Shown piece by piece: positions 12,635 to 18,763 of a stretch of 23,549 bases of DNA. Every line of letters begins with the position of its first letter. The first letter of the stretch is position 1. The DNA is from a virus. The stretch spans positions 1 to 23,549 of IMG/VR virus record IMGVR_UViG_3300044647_000609; one strand, written 5' to 3'. The translations under genes and the position numbers were made by a program. A model generated the notes under the pieces. It saw nothing but the letters and a program-made list of their open reading frames with translations. It searched no databases and had not been told where the DNA came from.

Positions 12635-13281
12635 GGTCTTGCAAGTTGGTTTTGGATGAATTGGATGCCTTTCTCGAAGCGTGCAGGGGTCATGTGGTCG
12701 ATGTCCTTCATGAACTTCGCCTGCTGCTCGGCTGGGAGTTTCTTCACGAGTGCAAGGAAATCAGCCTTTAGCGTTGCGGTGGTCAACTCGTCGTAGGAAG
12801 GGACCAGTCCGAGTTTGTCGTTGAGGTCCAGCAAATTGGCGTTGGCAGGCTTGGGGGCTGCTCCGTGCTTGCCCTTGTACACATCAATCCCAATCCCAAT
12901 CCAAGAAGCGATTTTGGTGATGGCATCGGTGGTCGCTCCCTTCGCTGCATCACCGGGGTCGTCGTTCATAGACGAAGCGATGCACTCGTAGTAGATTGCG
13001 TATTCGGGAACCGTGAAGATGGTCTTTAAGACTGCCGTGTATTCGGTTCTTTCTTTGCCGAATTTTGTTGTCCTTGTGGCTGATGCAATGGGGCTTAACA
13101 GGTCGGTCTTAACTGACCAAGCACCAACACCAAAGACTTGGTTTAGTCGCTCGGTTACGAAGATTCCCTTGATTGTTGAGAGGTTGTCTTTGGTTGGATG
13201 TGGTGCAATGGCTTCGGGTGGTAGAGGCTCGGTAATCTTGGCGAGTTGCTCAGGGGTTAACTTGTTGGGCACTATTGTCAT
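12631..13281 (-). CDS. Rad52-family single-strand annealing protein
   Basis: The 216-residue product carries the usual marks of phage Rad52/Rad22-type annealing proteins: LSTIKGIFVTERLNQVFGVG (residues 34-53), strands ending in AIYYECIASS, and the helix DAAKGATTDAITKIASWIGI (111-130) followed by DVYKGKHG. These proteins form rings on single strands and pair complementary ends. The C-terminal 75 residues are a helical tail with LPAEQQAKFMKDID, less conserved in this group. It is the first gene of a six-gene chain of ATGA overlaps that ends with the SSB-like gene, making a compact recombination module. The leader repeats that of the small membrane gene upstream. Confidence 0.8.
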   Translation of the reverse strand: MTIVPNKLTPEQLAKITEPLPPEAIAPHPTKDNLSTIKGIFVTERLNQVFGVGAWSVKTDLLSPIASATRTTKFGKERTEYTAVLKTIFTVPEYAIYYECIASSMNDDPGDAAKGATTDAITKIASWIGIGIDVYKGKHGAAPKPANANLLDLNDKLGLVPSYDELTTATLKADFLALVKKLPAEQQAKFMKDIDHMTPARFEKGIQFIQNQLARP

Positions 13282-13442
13282 GGCTTTGAGGTTTGGTTTG
13301 GGTTTAGTTGGTTAGGAGTGCGAATAGGAACCTTCCGAAGAAGGCGATGCCGGTCATGGTTGCCAGCAGAATGTAGCCTGTTGTGAGGGCTGCTTTGAGT
13401 TTGGCTTGGGTTTGGTTGTTCATGGTTTTGAGGTTTGGTTTG
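13279..13442. repeat. Repeated start-site leader
   Basis: The 22 bases spanning the start codon and leader at 13279-13300 (CATGGCTTTGAGGTTTGGTT plus TG) recur at 13421-13442 with one change. On the minus strand both genes are thus preceded by CAAACCAAACCTCAAA(A/G)CC. Similar AACCAAACC-type leaders precede other genes (for example at 7438 and 12413). This takes the place of a Shine-Dalgarno sequence and fits Bacteroidota-style initiation. Confidence 0.55.
13304..13423 (-). CDS. Small single-pass membrane protein, 39 aa
   Basis: From the ATG at 13423 the product has a short basic, glutamine-rich N-terminus (MNNQTQAKLKAAL) and one hydrophobic segment TGYILLATMTGIAFFG running to FLFALLTN. It is the first leftward gene after the divergent promoter region, so it is probably expressed early. 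The same leader sequence as in the Rad52-like gene supports this start; the longer frame from 13504 is less convincing because it lacks that leader. Function is unknown; inner-membrane peptides made early by phages often alter host physiology or block superinfection. Confidence 0.5.
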   Translation of the reverse strand: MNNQTQAKLKAALTTGYILLATMTGIAFFGRFLFALLTN

Positions 13443-13514
13443 TAAAGCAAAGATAATGCAGTCAAATCCATTTTGTGCCACCTCGTAGCAAAAAAATTAT
13501 TCATCCCCCGTTTT

Positions 13515-13545
13515 ATTGCGATTTGGGCCTATTTCCATACATTTG
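13515..13545 (+). promoter_or_regulatory. Rightward Bacteroidota-type promoter
   Basis: ATTG at 13515-13518 and TACATTTG at 13538-13545 are separated by exactly 19 bases, one mismatch from the TTTG-N19-TAnnTTTG consensus. Transcription would begin near 13550, ten bases before the first plus-strand gene (13560). It lies in the divergent gap between the leftward early genes and the only rightward genes. Confidence 0.65.
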
Positions 13546-13559
13546 TACAAACCTAACCC

Positions 13560-13817
13560 ATGCACGAATACCACTCCCTCCGACCTGCCAAGGCCCTGAC
13601 CAACGCCTTGGAACGGCTCATGATAGCCATTGACAATGCTGATCTTGAAGGCAACCACGCCCTCCTGCTTGAATACCGCAAGTGTTGCGAGTTACTCGGA
13701 TACGATCCTGCTATGGCTCAATGGGCGACCCACAACGAGGTCAACCTATCCAGCGGTCCCGATGTTGCCGACCCTGTTGCGGTCAACTACTTTCACAAAC
13801 TAAACCCCGAAGAATGA
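13560..13817 (+). CDS. Hypothetical protein, 85 aa
   Basis: The first rightward gene, with leader ACAAACCTAACCC before its ATG. The 85-residue product is soluble: an N-terminal segment MHEYHSLRPAKALTNALERL, a helix with LLLEYRKCCELLGYD, and a C-terminal DPVAVNYFHKLNPEE. No family is recognised. Its stop overlaps the start of the amidase gene as ATGA, so the two proteins are made together. A lysis accessory role is therefore a possibility, but there is no signal peptide or membrane segment to support one. Confidence 0.65.
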   Translation: MHEYHSLRPAKALTNALERLMIAIDNADLEGNHALLLEYRKCCELLGYDPAMAQWATHNEVNLSSGPDVADPVAVNYFHKLNPEE

Positions 13818-14266
13818 GAACCATCACCCACCTCGTCGTCCATTGCACGGCCACCCCGAAGAACACGACCATCGCATCCATCCGCAAGCATTGGAAGGAG
13901 GCCCTTGGATGGAAGTCGGTGGGGTATCACAAGATTATAGACTCAACCGGGAACGTAACGGTCTTGGCTCCTGATAGTGCCATCACCAACGGAGTGCAGG
14001 GACACAACGCTACGAGCCTTCACGTGAGTTATATCGGAGGCAAAGACAAAGACGACCGAACTATCGGCCAGCGTCAAGCGATTGCCGTGGTGCTGCTGGA
14101 TTGGCTTAAGAAGTACCCTACCGCAAGGATATGCGGACACAGGGACTTCCCCGGTGTTACCAAGGCCTGCCCCCAGTTTAATGCAGAGAAAGAGTACGGC
14201 TACCTATACCTGACCGCTGCCGGTGTAGAACCTGTCGCAGGGGGAGAAGGAAGCAAAGACCTGTAA
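13814..14266 (+). CDS. N-acetylmuramoyl-L-alanine amidase (endolysin)
   Basis: From the ATG at 13814 the enzyme has 150 residues, about the size of T7 lysozyme. Zinc ligands are H10 in LVVHCTAT, H109 in ICGHRDFPG and C119 in TKACPQFN; K117 sits two before the cysteine as in T7 lysozyme, and GYHKIID and GHNATSLHVSYIGG are the other family blocks. It cuts the bond between MurNAc and L-alanine in peptidoglycan. There is no signal peptide, so release would depend on the holin coded on the other strand. The last 63 bases overlap antisense to the end of the metallophosphoesterase gene. The extended frame to 13682 shadows the upstream gene. Confidence 0.92.
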   Translation: MRTITHLVVHCTATPKNTTIASIRKHWKEALGWKSVGYHKIIDSTGNVTVLAPDSAITNGVQGHNATSLHVSYIGGKDKDDRTIGQRQAIAVVLLDWLKKYPTARICGHRDFPGVTKACPQFNAEKEYGYLYLTAAGVEPVAGGEGSKDL

Positions 14267-15100
14267 TTCGGGACCTCTGCGGTCCTTGCCCGCAAAGCGT
14301 CCTGCTTCAAGAGTCATCCAATATCCACCCAAAGGCTTCGGGCCTCTTCCACGCTCAACGTGAAAGCCCATGTAGCCTCCTGCCCATTCTTCTTTGTACG
14401 TTGCCGTGCGCACTTGATGAATAGATTTTTGAATGAGAGTTTTGGTTGAGCGGTCATAGCGGTGAATTATATTTTGATGGTAGTATAATTCGTGAACGTG
14501 GCCCTGCCATGTGCAGTCGTAGCCTTCAATGCTTGCAAGGATACGCTGGTCTTGGATGACTCCCTTTGTTACGGGTCCACCGCCCCCGGAGCCGTGATAG
14601 TAATGAGTAATAAAATTGCACGAACGGATGTCGTCGTACTGCATCTTGAAATCAATAACACCGCCATAGCCTCCTACCTGAACGTCGGTCTTGCAGGTGT
14701 GGTTGAGGATTGTAGCAAATCGAAGTAGGATGTCCGTTTCTTGGTGCTGAATTATTGATGTTTCGTGGTTCCCGTAGCCGAGGACCAGCAAGATGTCTGC
14801 GTATGGCTTGAACCATTCGACTGCCGTGTCAACGATGGAATCCAAGTAACGCCCGTTGTTGTGTTCGGGTCGGATGTCGTCCTTGGACCTGCGAGGGTCG
14901 CCTTTGCCTTGCATTAAACAAAAAAAGTCCCCATTTACGAGGACTTTCGCACCCCTGCGTTTTGCTTCTTCGAGGTGGTTGGTAAGCAATGCCCTGTCGC
15001 ACTTGGGGTTGTCCCAGTGCAGGTCGGAGAGCAAAAGAAATTCTTGGGTCCGTCCGCACTCGATGGCGTGGACGTTTTTGGAATGCTTGGTTACTTTCAT
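14204..15100 (-). CDS. Metallophosphoesterase
   Basis: The 298-residue protein has the full calcineurin-like motif set: LLLSDLHWD (D26, H28), VNGDFF (G57-D58), GYGNHET (110-115), THYYHG (H166) and QGHVHEL (199-205). These bind two metals and hydrolyse phosphodiesters or phosphomonoesters. The substrate is unknown; phage members may act on DNA ends, nucleotides or signalling molecules. A spanin-like gene is directly upstream with an ATGA overlap. The 3' end runs 63 bases into the oppositely oriented amidase gene, so the final residues (FYTGSGQV) are coded antisense to the amidase C-terminus. A terminator-like hairpin lies within its coding region at the NGDFF motif. Confidence 0.9.
   Translation of the reverse strand: MKVTKHSKNVHAIECGRTQEFLLLSDLHWDNPKCDRALLTNHLEEAKRRGAKVLVNGDFFCLMQGKGDPRRSKDDIRPEHNNGRYLDSIVDTAVEWFKPYADILLVLGYGNHETSIIQHQETDILLRFATILNHTCKTDVQVGGYGGVIDFKMQYDDIRSCNFITHYYHGSGGGGPVTKGVIQDQRILASIEGYDCTWQGHVHELYYHQNIIHRYDRSTKTLIQKSIHQVRTATYKEEWAGGYMGFHVERGRGPKPLGGYWMTLEAGRFAGKDRRGPELQVFASFSPCDRFYTGSGQV
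14920..14947 (-). terminator. Terminator-like hairpin inside the metallophosphoesterase gene
   Basis: On the minus strand AAAGTCC pairs perfectly with GGACTTT around a ten-base loop, and the second arm runs into a run of seven T residues (14920-14926). It codes for the AKVLVNGDFF part of the enzyme, so codon needs may explain it. If active it would cut many late transcripts before the antisense overlap with the amidase gene. Confidence 0.35.
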
Positions 15101-15372
15101 ACGAGGGTTTTAAGTTTGGCATTCTCGGCTTGGAGGGCGTGGATGGTATGTTCCATTTCCTCAAGTCGTTGACGCAAACTTACGACCTCATTGCGAAGTT
15201 GTGTTAATTCCTTGTTTTGGGACTCGCTGGTAGCCTGCCACATAGCGAGGACCGCTTGGGCCTGACGAACTTGCAGGGAGTCCGATTCGACACGGCCCTT
15301 GGTGAACCAAGCGACCGCTCCACCGACGATTGCTGCAACGCTCCCGACGATGGTGGTTTCGATTAGGTTCAT
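15097..15372 (-). CDS. Membrane-anchored coiled-coil protein, i-spanin-like
   Basis: The 91-residue product has an N-terminal hydrophobic segment TTIVGSVAAIVGGAVAWF, then a long helix with clear heptads (LTQLRNEVVSLRQRLEEMEH, HALQAENAKLKTL). One membrane anchor followed by a periplasmic coiled coil is the layout of inner-membrane spanins (Rz-like). It is next to the holin gene, sharing one base (TAATG), which fits a lysis role. No embedded o-spanin with a lipobox was recognised. The metallophosphoesterase gene follows by ATGA overlap. An alternative is a general membrane tether without lysis function. Confidence 0.55.
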   Translation of the reverse strand: MNLIETTIVGSVAAIVGGAVAWFTKGRVESDSLQVRQAQAVLAMWQATSESQNKELTQLRNEVVSLRQRLEEMEHTIHALQAENAKLKTLV

Positions 15373-15596
15373 TACTTGTTCGGCTCGCCCTTTGTTTTAT
15401 CCAAGGCCATCCAACCTACTGACAACAAGGTCAATACGGAACCGATAATTTCGGTGAGCGTGGCTGCATCAATGATACCTTTGGCGACGAGGGTTCCACC
15501 GATGAAGGTTAACAGGTGGCGGAGTAAAGCGATGACTGCTGATTTCATAAAAGGGAGTTTTGGGGTTTCGGGGTTGCGTTTGCGAAATAATCTCAT
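15372..15596 (-). CDS. Holin-like membrane protein
   Basis: I choose the ATG at 15596 (74 residues), which makes an ATGA overlap with the gene upstream; an internal ATG at 15548 would give a shorter form, and such dual starts are known in holins. After a basic N-terminus (MRLFRKRNPETPK) come hydrophobic segments AVIALLRHLLTFIGGTLVA and LTEIIGSVLTLLSVGWMAL, then a charged tail DKTKGEPNK. That is the usual shape of a two-helix holin. It would open the inner membrane to let the amidase out. The endolysin is not next to it but 1.1 kb away on the opposite strand. Confidence 0.7.
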   Translation of the reverse strand: MRLFRKRNPETPKLPFMKSAVIALLRHLLTFIGGTLVAKGIIDAATLTEIIGSVLTLLSVGWMALDKTKGEPNK

Positions 15597-15859
15597 AGTG
15601 ATTTGTGTTGGTGGTAGTCCTCGGTGTACTGCTCGTCCCATCCGAGGAAGGAGTGAACACCGCAGGGGTCGGGCCAAGTTTGGTCTTTTGTCCAGTTCTT
15701 CGGTTCGTCGCCTTCCCATAGAATGTCAACGCACCAAGCCTTTGGATTTGCAGGGTTGATATGTCCAAGTTCAACAACGGTGCGAGGCTCGACCTCCGAG
15801 TCGTTAATGGTTCGGAAGTCAGCGTAAACTGCAAATTCGTATTTTCGGAATGTAGCCAT
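15593..15859 (-). CDS. Conserved hypothetical protein, 88 aa
   Basis: A soluble 88-residue protein rich in Trp and acidic residues: start MATFRKYEFAVYADF, a middle VVELGHINPANPKAWCVDIL with WEGDEPKNW, and an end with FLGWDEQYTEDYHQHKSL. I have seen similar small proteins beside fibre and lysis genes in Bacteroidota phages but know no function. It shares one base with the fibre gene stop (TAATG) and overlaps the holin start as ATGA. A fibre chaperone or baseplate-associated role is possible from position alone. Confidence 0.6.
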   Translation of the reverse strand: MATFRKYEFAVYADFRTINDSEVEPRTVVELGHINPANPKAWCVDILWEGDEPKNWTKDQTWPDPCGVHSFLGWDEQYTEDYHQHKSL

Positions 15860-17160
15860 TAGAGGGTCGTAAGGGCAGCGAGTTCTGCGTTGGTTAAGCG
15901 AGTGGTGTAGAGGGCCAAGGACCGAATGCGAGTGTCGTAAAGCCTATTAGCGTGAGAACTCATATCAATCAGAACCCTGTTTAATTGAGTAATTACCTGC
16001 GAGCCTCCATTTGTCAATGTGTATTGAGTGCCATTAATAAAGCAGACAACTCCTGATGCATTGTACGCCCAAGCGATTTTAATACCCGATGTGTCTGGTG
16101 GTGAGCCTGCTAAATTATCGCTCTGCCCATTAACTATTGAGCGAATAAGACTACCGAGTGCTAATCCAATCGAGTTTGATATACCCAAGACCGAAAACCA
16201 AACAGTAGCAGTAGAGCCTACTGCGTCGTATGTTGCGTCCAAATAAATAGTCCCTTCGCTCTGCCCGATGCATCCGCTGACTGCGCCTGTTACGCTTATG
16301 ACTTCTGCGTTGCGTGTTGCTGCTGCGGTTGTTGTGGGGATGTAGGAGGTGGCGATGGAGCCTGTTTCGGTCTGCGCTCCCCAGCCGTAAAGGACATCCG
16401 TTGTGGTTCCAGCAAAAGATGGCGCACGAGTATCACCACTTGCGGTTATTAAAGTAGCCGTAAATCCATTACCAGTTCCTGTGTTATTGCAAGTTGCCGT
16501 AAGCCTGCAGCGATACCATCCGTTGCCATAATTTTCAATGCTTGCAGCCCTATTTGAGTCTGCGGTTGTTCCACTTACAACTGCAACCGTTCCAAGTTGA
16601 AGGTCAAAATTGGCATAGCCTTCTTGCGTAAATCTTCCGGCTGGGTAAGTTAATTGAACGTACCTTCCGGCATTACCTGTTCCTTGCTTAAAAAATGCGC
16701 TTTCCGTGTAAATAGTCCCACTTGTAAAACTTAGAGAACCATCATTTCCAACTTTTAAATGAACTGCGCTTCCGCTTGTCGGACTGATTGCATTGGCCGT
16801 GTTTGTTCCCAATGGGTCCACTGTTCCAGTAGTACCTGTTATTGTTATTGTAAACCCAGTCGCATCCGAACGCCAACCACTTGCAAGCCAGTTTTGGCTT
16901 TGAACGATTAAATTCGTCCCAGCAGGCTCAACGAGCAAAGCAGGGCAGCCACCGCCAAGAGGATAGTCCAACCTCGGAATCCCCGAAGCGACAACCTCAA
17001 TCAATCCGCTTGCGTTGACCCTTGTTGCCGTAGTTGCACGGGTTACATTGAAGTCGCCCGATGCTCCCAAGACCACACCGCCCGAAGTTGTTGCTAAGGG
17101 TGTGTAGAGTTTGCCTGTCTTAAAGCGAGCAGGCACAAGGATTAGCGATGGTGTCGGCAT
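15859..17160 (-). CDS. Tail fibre / receptor-binding-type virion protein
   Basis: The 434-residue product from the ATG at 17160 is rich in Thr, Ser, Gly and Ala, with beta-strand character throughout. The N-terminal part has TRATTATRVNASGLIEVV, then IPRLDYPLGGGCPALLVEPA and TNLIVQSQNW (residues 39-91), a motif series seen in phage structural proteins in which it precedes one or more lectin-like (concanavalin or LamG type) domains. The rest would hold carbohydrate-binding modules with repeated aromatic-glycine strands. It probably contacts the host surface glycan. The longer frame to 17202 adds residues that shadow the upstream gene. Confidence 0.75.
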   Translation of the reverse strand: MPTPSLILVPARFKTGKLYTPLATTSGGVVLGASGDFNVTRATTATRVNASGLIEVVASGIPRLDYPLGGGCPALLVEPAGTNLIVQSQNWLASGWRSDATGFTITITGTTGTVDPLGTNTANAISPTSGSAVHLKVGNDGSLSFTSGTIYTESAFFKQGTGNAGRYVQLTYPAGRFTQEGYANFDLQLGTVAVVSGTTADSNRAASIENYGNGWYRCRLTATCNNTGTGNGFTATLITASGDTRAPSFAGTTTDVLYGWGAQTETGSIATSYIPTTTAAATRNAEVISVTGAVSGCIGQSEGTIYLDATYDAVGSTATVWFSVLGISNSIGLALGSLIRSIVNGQSDNLAGSPPDTSGIKIAWAYNASGVVCFINGTQYTLTNGGSQVITQLNRVLIDMSSHANRLYDTRIRSLALYTTRLTNAELAALTTL

Positions 17161-17162
17161 TC

Positions 17163-17333
17163 TTAGAAATTGTAGATAACTGCAAAGTGATTGAAGAGGC
17201 ATCCATCCACGGCAGCCTCGGCAGCGGTTGCACCGTCAGCCGTAGCCCTTGCGTTGAACAAGGCCCAAACTCCAGCAGCAACGCCACCTTGGAGCATATT
17301 GGTTGGATAGCCGTAGCCGTAGCCGATGAGCAT
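17163..17333 (-). CDS. Small virion-type protein, 56 aa
   Basis: Translating from the ATG at 17333 to the TAA at 17163 gives 56 residues: MLIGYGYGYPTNMLQGGVAA, then GVWALFNARATADGATAAEA and an end HFAVIYNF. Composition is Gly/Ala/Tyr-rich as in small structural proteins. The start shares one base with the upstream stop (TAATG) and the stop lies two bases before the fibre start, so the gene fills the gap exactly. No family is recognised. Placement suggests a fibre or neck accessory protein. Confidence 0.6.
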   Translation of the reverse strand: MLIGYGYGYPTNMLQGGVAAGVWALFNARATADGATAAEAAVDGCLFNHFAVIYNF

Positions 17334-17608
17334 TAGAGGAAGGTATAACCGATGACCGAACCTGCGCTTGGAGTAACGGCCGTAATCTTACCGCCATTGC
17401 GTCCTGAAATCACGATGCCTGCGGAAACGGATTTGCCACTCAAAGCGTAAGCGGTTAGTAGGTTCTCGCTTCCAGTTCCAGTAAGGGTTGTAAAAGTCGC
17501 AGCGGTGTTGACTACCAAGAAGTCATAGTTTTTGCCACTCACGGCAGCATCGACAAACTCCATCGTACCGCCCTGACCGAGCATTTGTTGCAATATGGGT
17601 GTAGGCAT
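17333..17608 (-). CDS. Small beta-rich virion-type protein, 91 aa
   Basis: The protein starts MPTPILQQMLGQGGTMEFVD and continues with alternating strands (YDFLVVNTAATFTTLTG, AGIVISGRNGGKITAV), ending GSVIGYTFL. It looks like a small trimeric fibre or decoration domain, but no specific family is recognised. The 18-base repeat copy B and an A-rich leader come just before it, so it may begin its own transcript unit. The opening residues MPTP are shared with the fibre gene product two genes downstream, which may be a coincidence of short N-termini. Confidence 0.6.
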   Translation of the reverse strand: MPTPILQQMLGQGGTMEFVDAAVSGKNYDFLVVNTAATFTTLTGTGSENLLTAYALSGKSVSAGIVISGRNGGKITAVTPSAGSVIGYTFL

Positions 17609-17614
17609 TTTTTA

Positions 17615-17632
17615 GCGTTTAATTGTAAATGT
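17615..17632. repeat. 18-bp intergenic repeat, copy B
   Basis: Exact second copy of GCGTTTAATTGTAAATGT, here only seven bases upstream of the start at 17608. On the transcribed strand it reads ACATTTACAATTAAACGC followed by TAAAAA and the ATG. The close spacing to the start suggests that it is within the leader or is the promoter of a short leader message. Confidence 0.65.
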
Positions 17633-17635
17633 CTT

Positions 17636-18139
17636 TTAAGTTGGAATTTCACAAACTGAATGGCCGAACGGAATCTCAAAGGTCATCGTCGCCTGCCACC
17701 CTGCGGTTCGGTCGTCCCTGCTCTCTACAAAGCGTGTAAGCGATACGCTTGACGAAAGGGTCCAGTCCTCGCTTGGGTCGTTTGTAAGCGACGATATGAA
17801 GTCCTGTGCGATTTGCAACTGGTCGCTTAGGACCTCGTCCTCATTGTCCTGCCAACCCAGCGTAGGGCTGCCCGAAACCACTCCGCCCATCGGCTTGATG
17901 GACTCCACCCTGTCGCTAAAATAGACACCGACCACAAGGTCCAAAGTCCCAGCGTCAGTAGTCGCCGACTGAACGTCCGCAAAGACCAAAGGATAGACGA
18001 TTCGCTCACGGCTTGGGGTTCGTAGGTTGATGGTGTTGTCCGTGCCGATTGCAAGAGGGTCGCCCGTCCCGAACGAGTTTACTTGCGGATGGTTGTTGGC
18101 AAGGTCCAGCAGGGCTTGCTTGATTTTGATCCAAGACAT
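17636..18139 (-). CDS. Conserved phage virion-type protein, 167 aa
   Basis: The product has an N-terminal helix (SWIKIKQALLDLANNHPQVN), a FGTGDPLAIG turn, YPLVFADVQSAT, and a helix DEVLSDQLQIAQDFISSL, followed by strands up to AGWQATMTFEIPFG. I recall this arrangement from Bacteroidota phages near connector genes, and the fold suggested is that of a tail-completion or tail-terminator protein; this is inference. It lies 42 bases downstream of the connector-like gene with an A-rich leader between. It probably sits at the head-tail or tail-end interface. Confidence 0.6.
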   Translation of the reverse strand: MSWIKIKQALLDLANNHPQVNSFGTGDPLAIGTDNTINLRTPSRERIVYPLVFADVQSATTDAGTLDLVVGVYFSDRVESIKPMGGVVSGSPTLGWQDNEDEVLSDQLQIAQDFISSLTNDPSEDWTLSSSVSLTRFVESRDDRTAGWQATMTFEIPFGHSVCEIPT

Positions 18140-18181
18140 AGGCTTGTAGTTTCAGTATGTTTTTTTTATGCGCTCCCATGC

Positions 18182-18763
18182 TTAGCAGTCATTACACGCC
18201 CCGAATTGACCGTAGGGGTAGGGGTAGTCAAGGTTGCTGATTCCCATTCGCCTGTTGCGGTCAAGGACCATCCCGGTTCGGTAGTTGGTTGCGTTCGGGT
18301 AGATCGTATCCAAAGCAGATGGAGGCGAGTTCCACAAGGGGTATGAATTGCGGTTCTCCATGAGGTAGCGGGTAATTCGCTCGGAGTACCACTCGGCATC
18401 GTTCTTGACCTTATCGGTTAGCCGTGTGATTTCTTCCATGCTCATTTGGGAGGATTCCTCGCTTGTTCTGCGGACCATTCCCTTGTTCATATACTTGAAT
18501 GCAAGGACCATCGGCAACTCGTAGTAGAGCCATTGAATCATTGCAGGCTGGATGTAGTCCTCCAGCAGGGTTTGGTTCAGGGCCGTAGTTGAACCGCTGA
18601 CAACCTGCGTAACTAATTCCCCATACAACGGAGAGCCAACGATGGGTTGAATCCGCATCTCCTGCACCTTCACAACCGTTGGCCGAATTTGGGTGTAGGA
18701 TACGTTCTCGTTGATTATCGAGTTGTCCAAGAGCGTTTCTTCGCTTATAAAGAGTGCCTTCAT
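18182..18763 (-). CDS. Head-tail connector-like protein
   Basis: The 193-residue product is mainly helical: IRPTVVKVQEMRIQPIVGSP, then LLEDYIQPAMIQWLYYELPM and a long helix through MSMEEITRLTDKVKNDAEWY with SERITRYLMENRNSYPLW. Proteins with this pattern follow the portal gene in many phages and prophages of Bacteroidota (a DUF6712-like pattern, from memory) and resemble gp6-type connectors, which form the ring under the portal. The start overlaps the portal stop as ATGA. The C-terminus has GQFGACNDC with two cysteines, an unusual ending. Confidence 0.7.
   Translation of the reverse strand: MKALFISEETLLDNSIINENVSYTQIRPTVVKVQEMRIQPIVGSPLYGELVTQVVSGSTTALNQTLLEDYIQPAMIQWLYYELPMVLAFKYMNKGMVRRTSEESSQMSMEEITRLTDKVKNDAEWYSERITRYLMENRNSYPLWNSPPSALDTIYPNATNYRTGMVLDRNRRMGISNLDYPYPYGQFGACNDC

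Noticed and set aside
13424-13504. Extension of the 39-residue membrane gene to 13504
   Set aside because: The internal ATG at 13423 has the same leader as the Rad52-like gene; the extension lies in the divergent promoter region.
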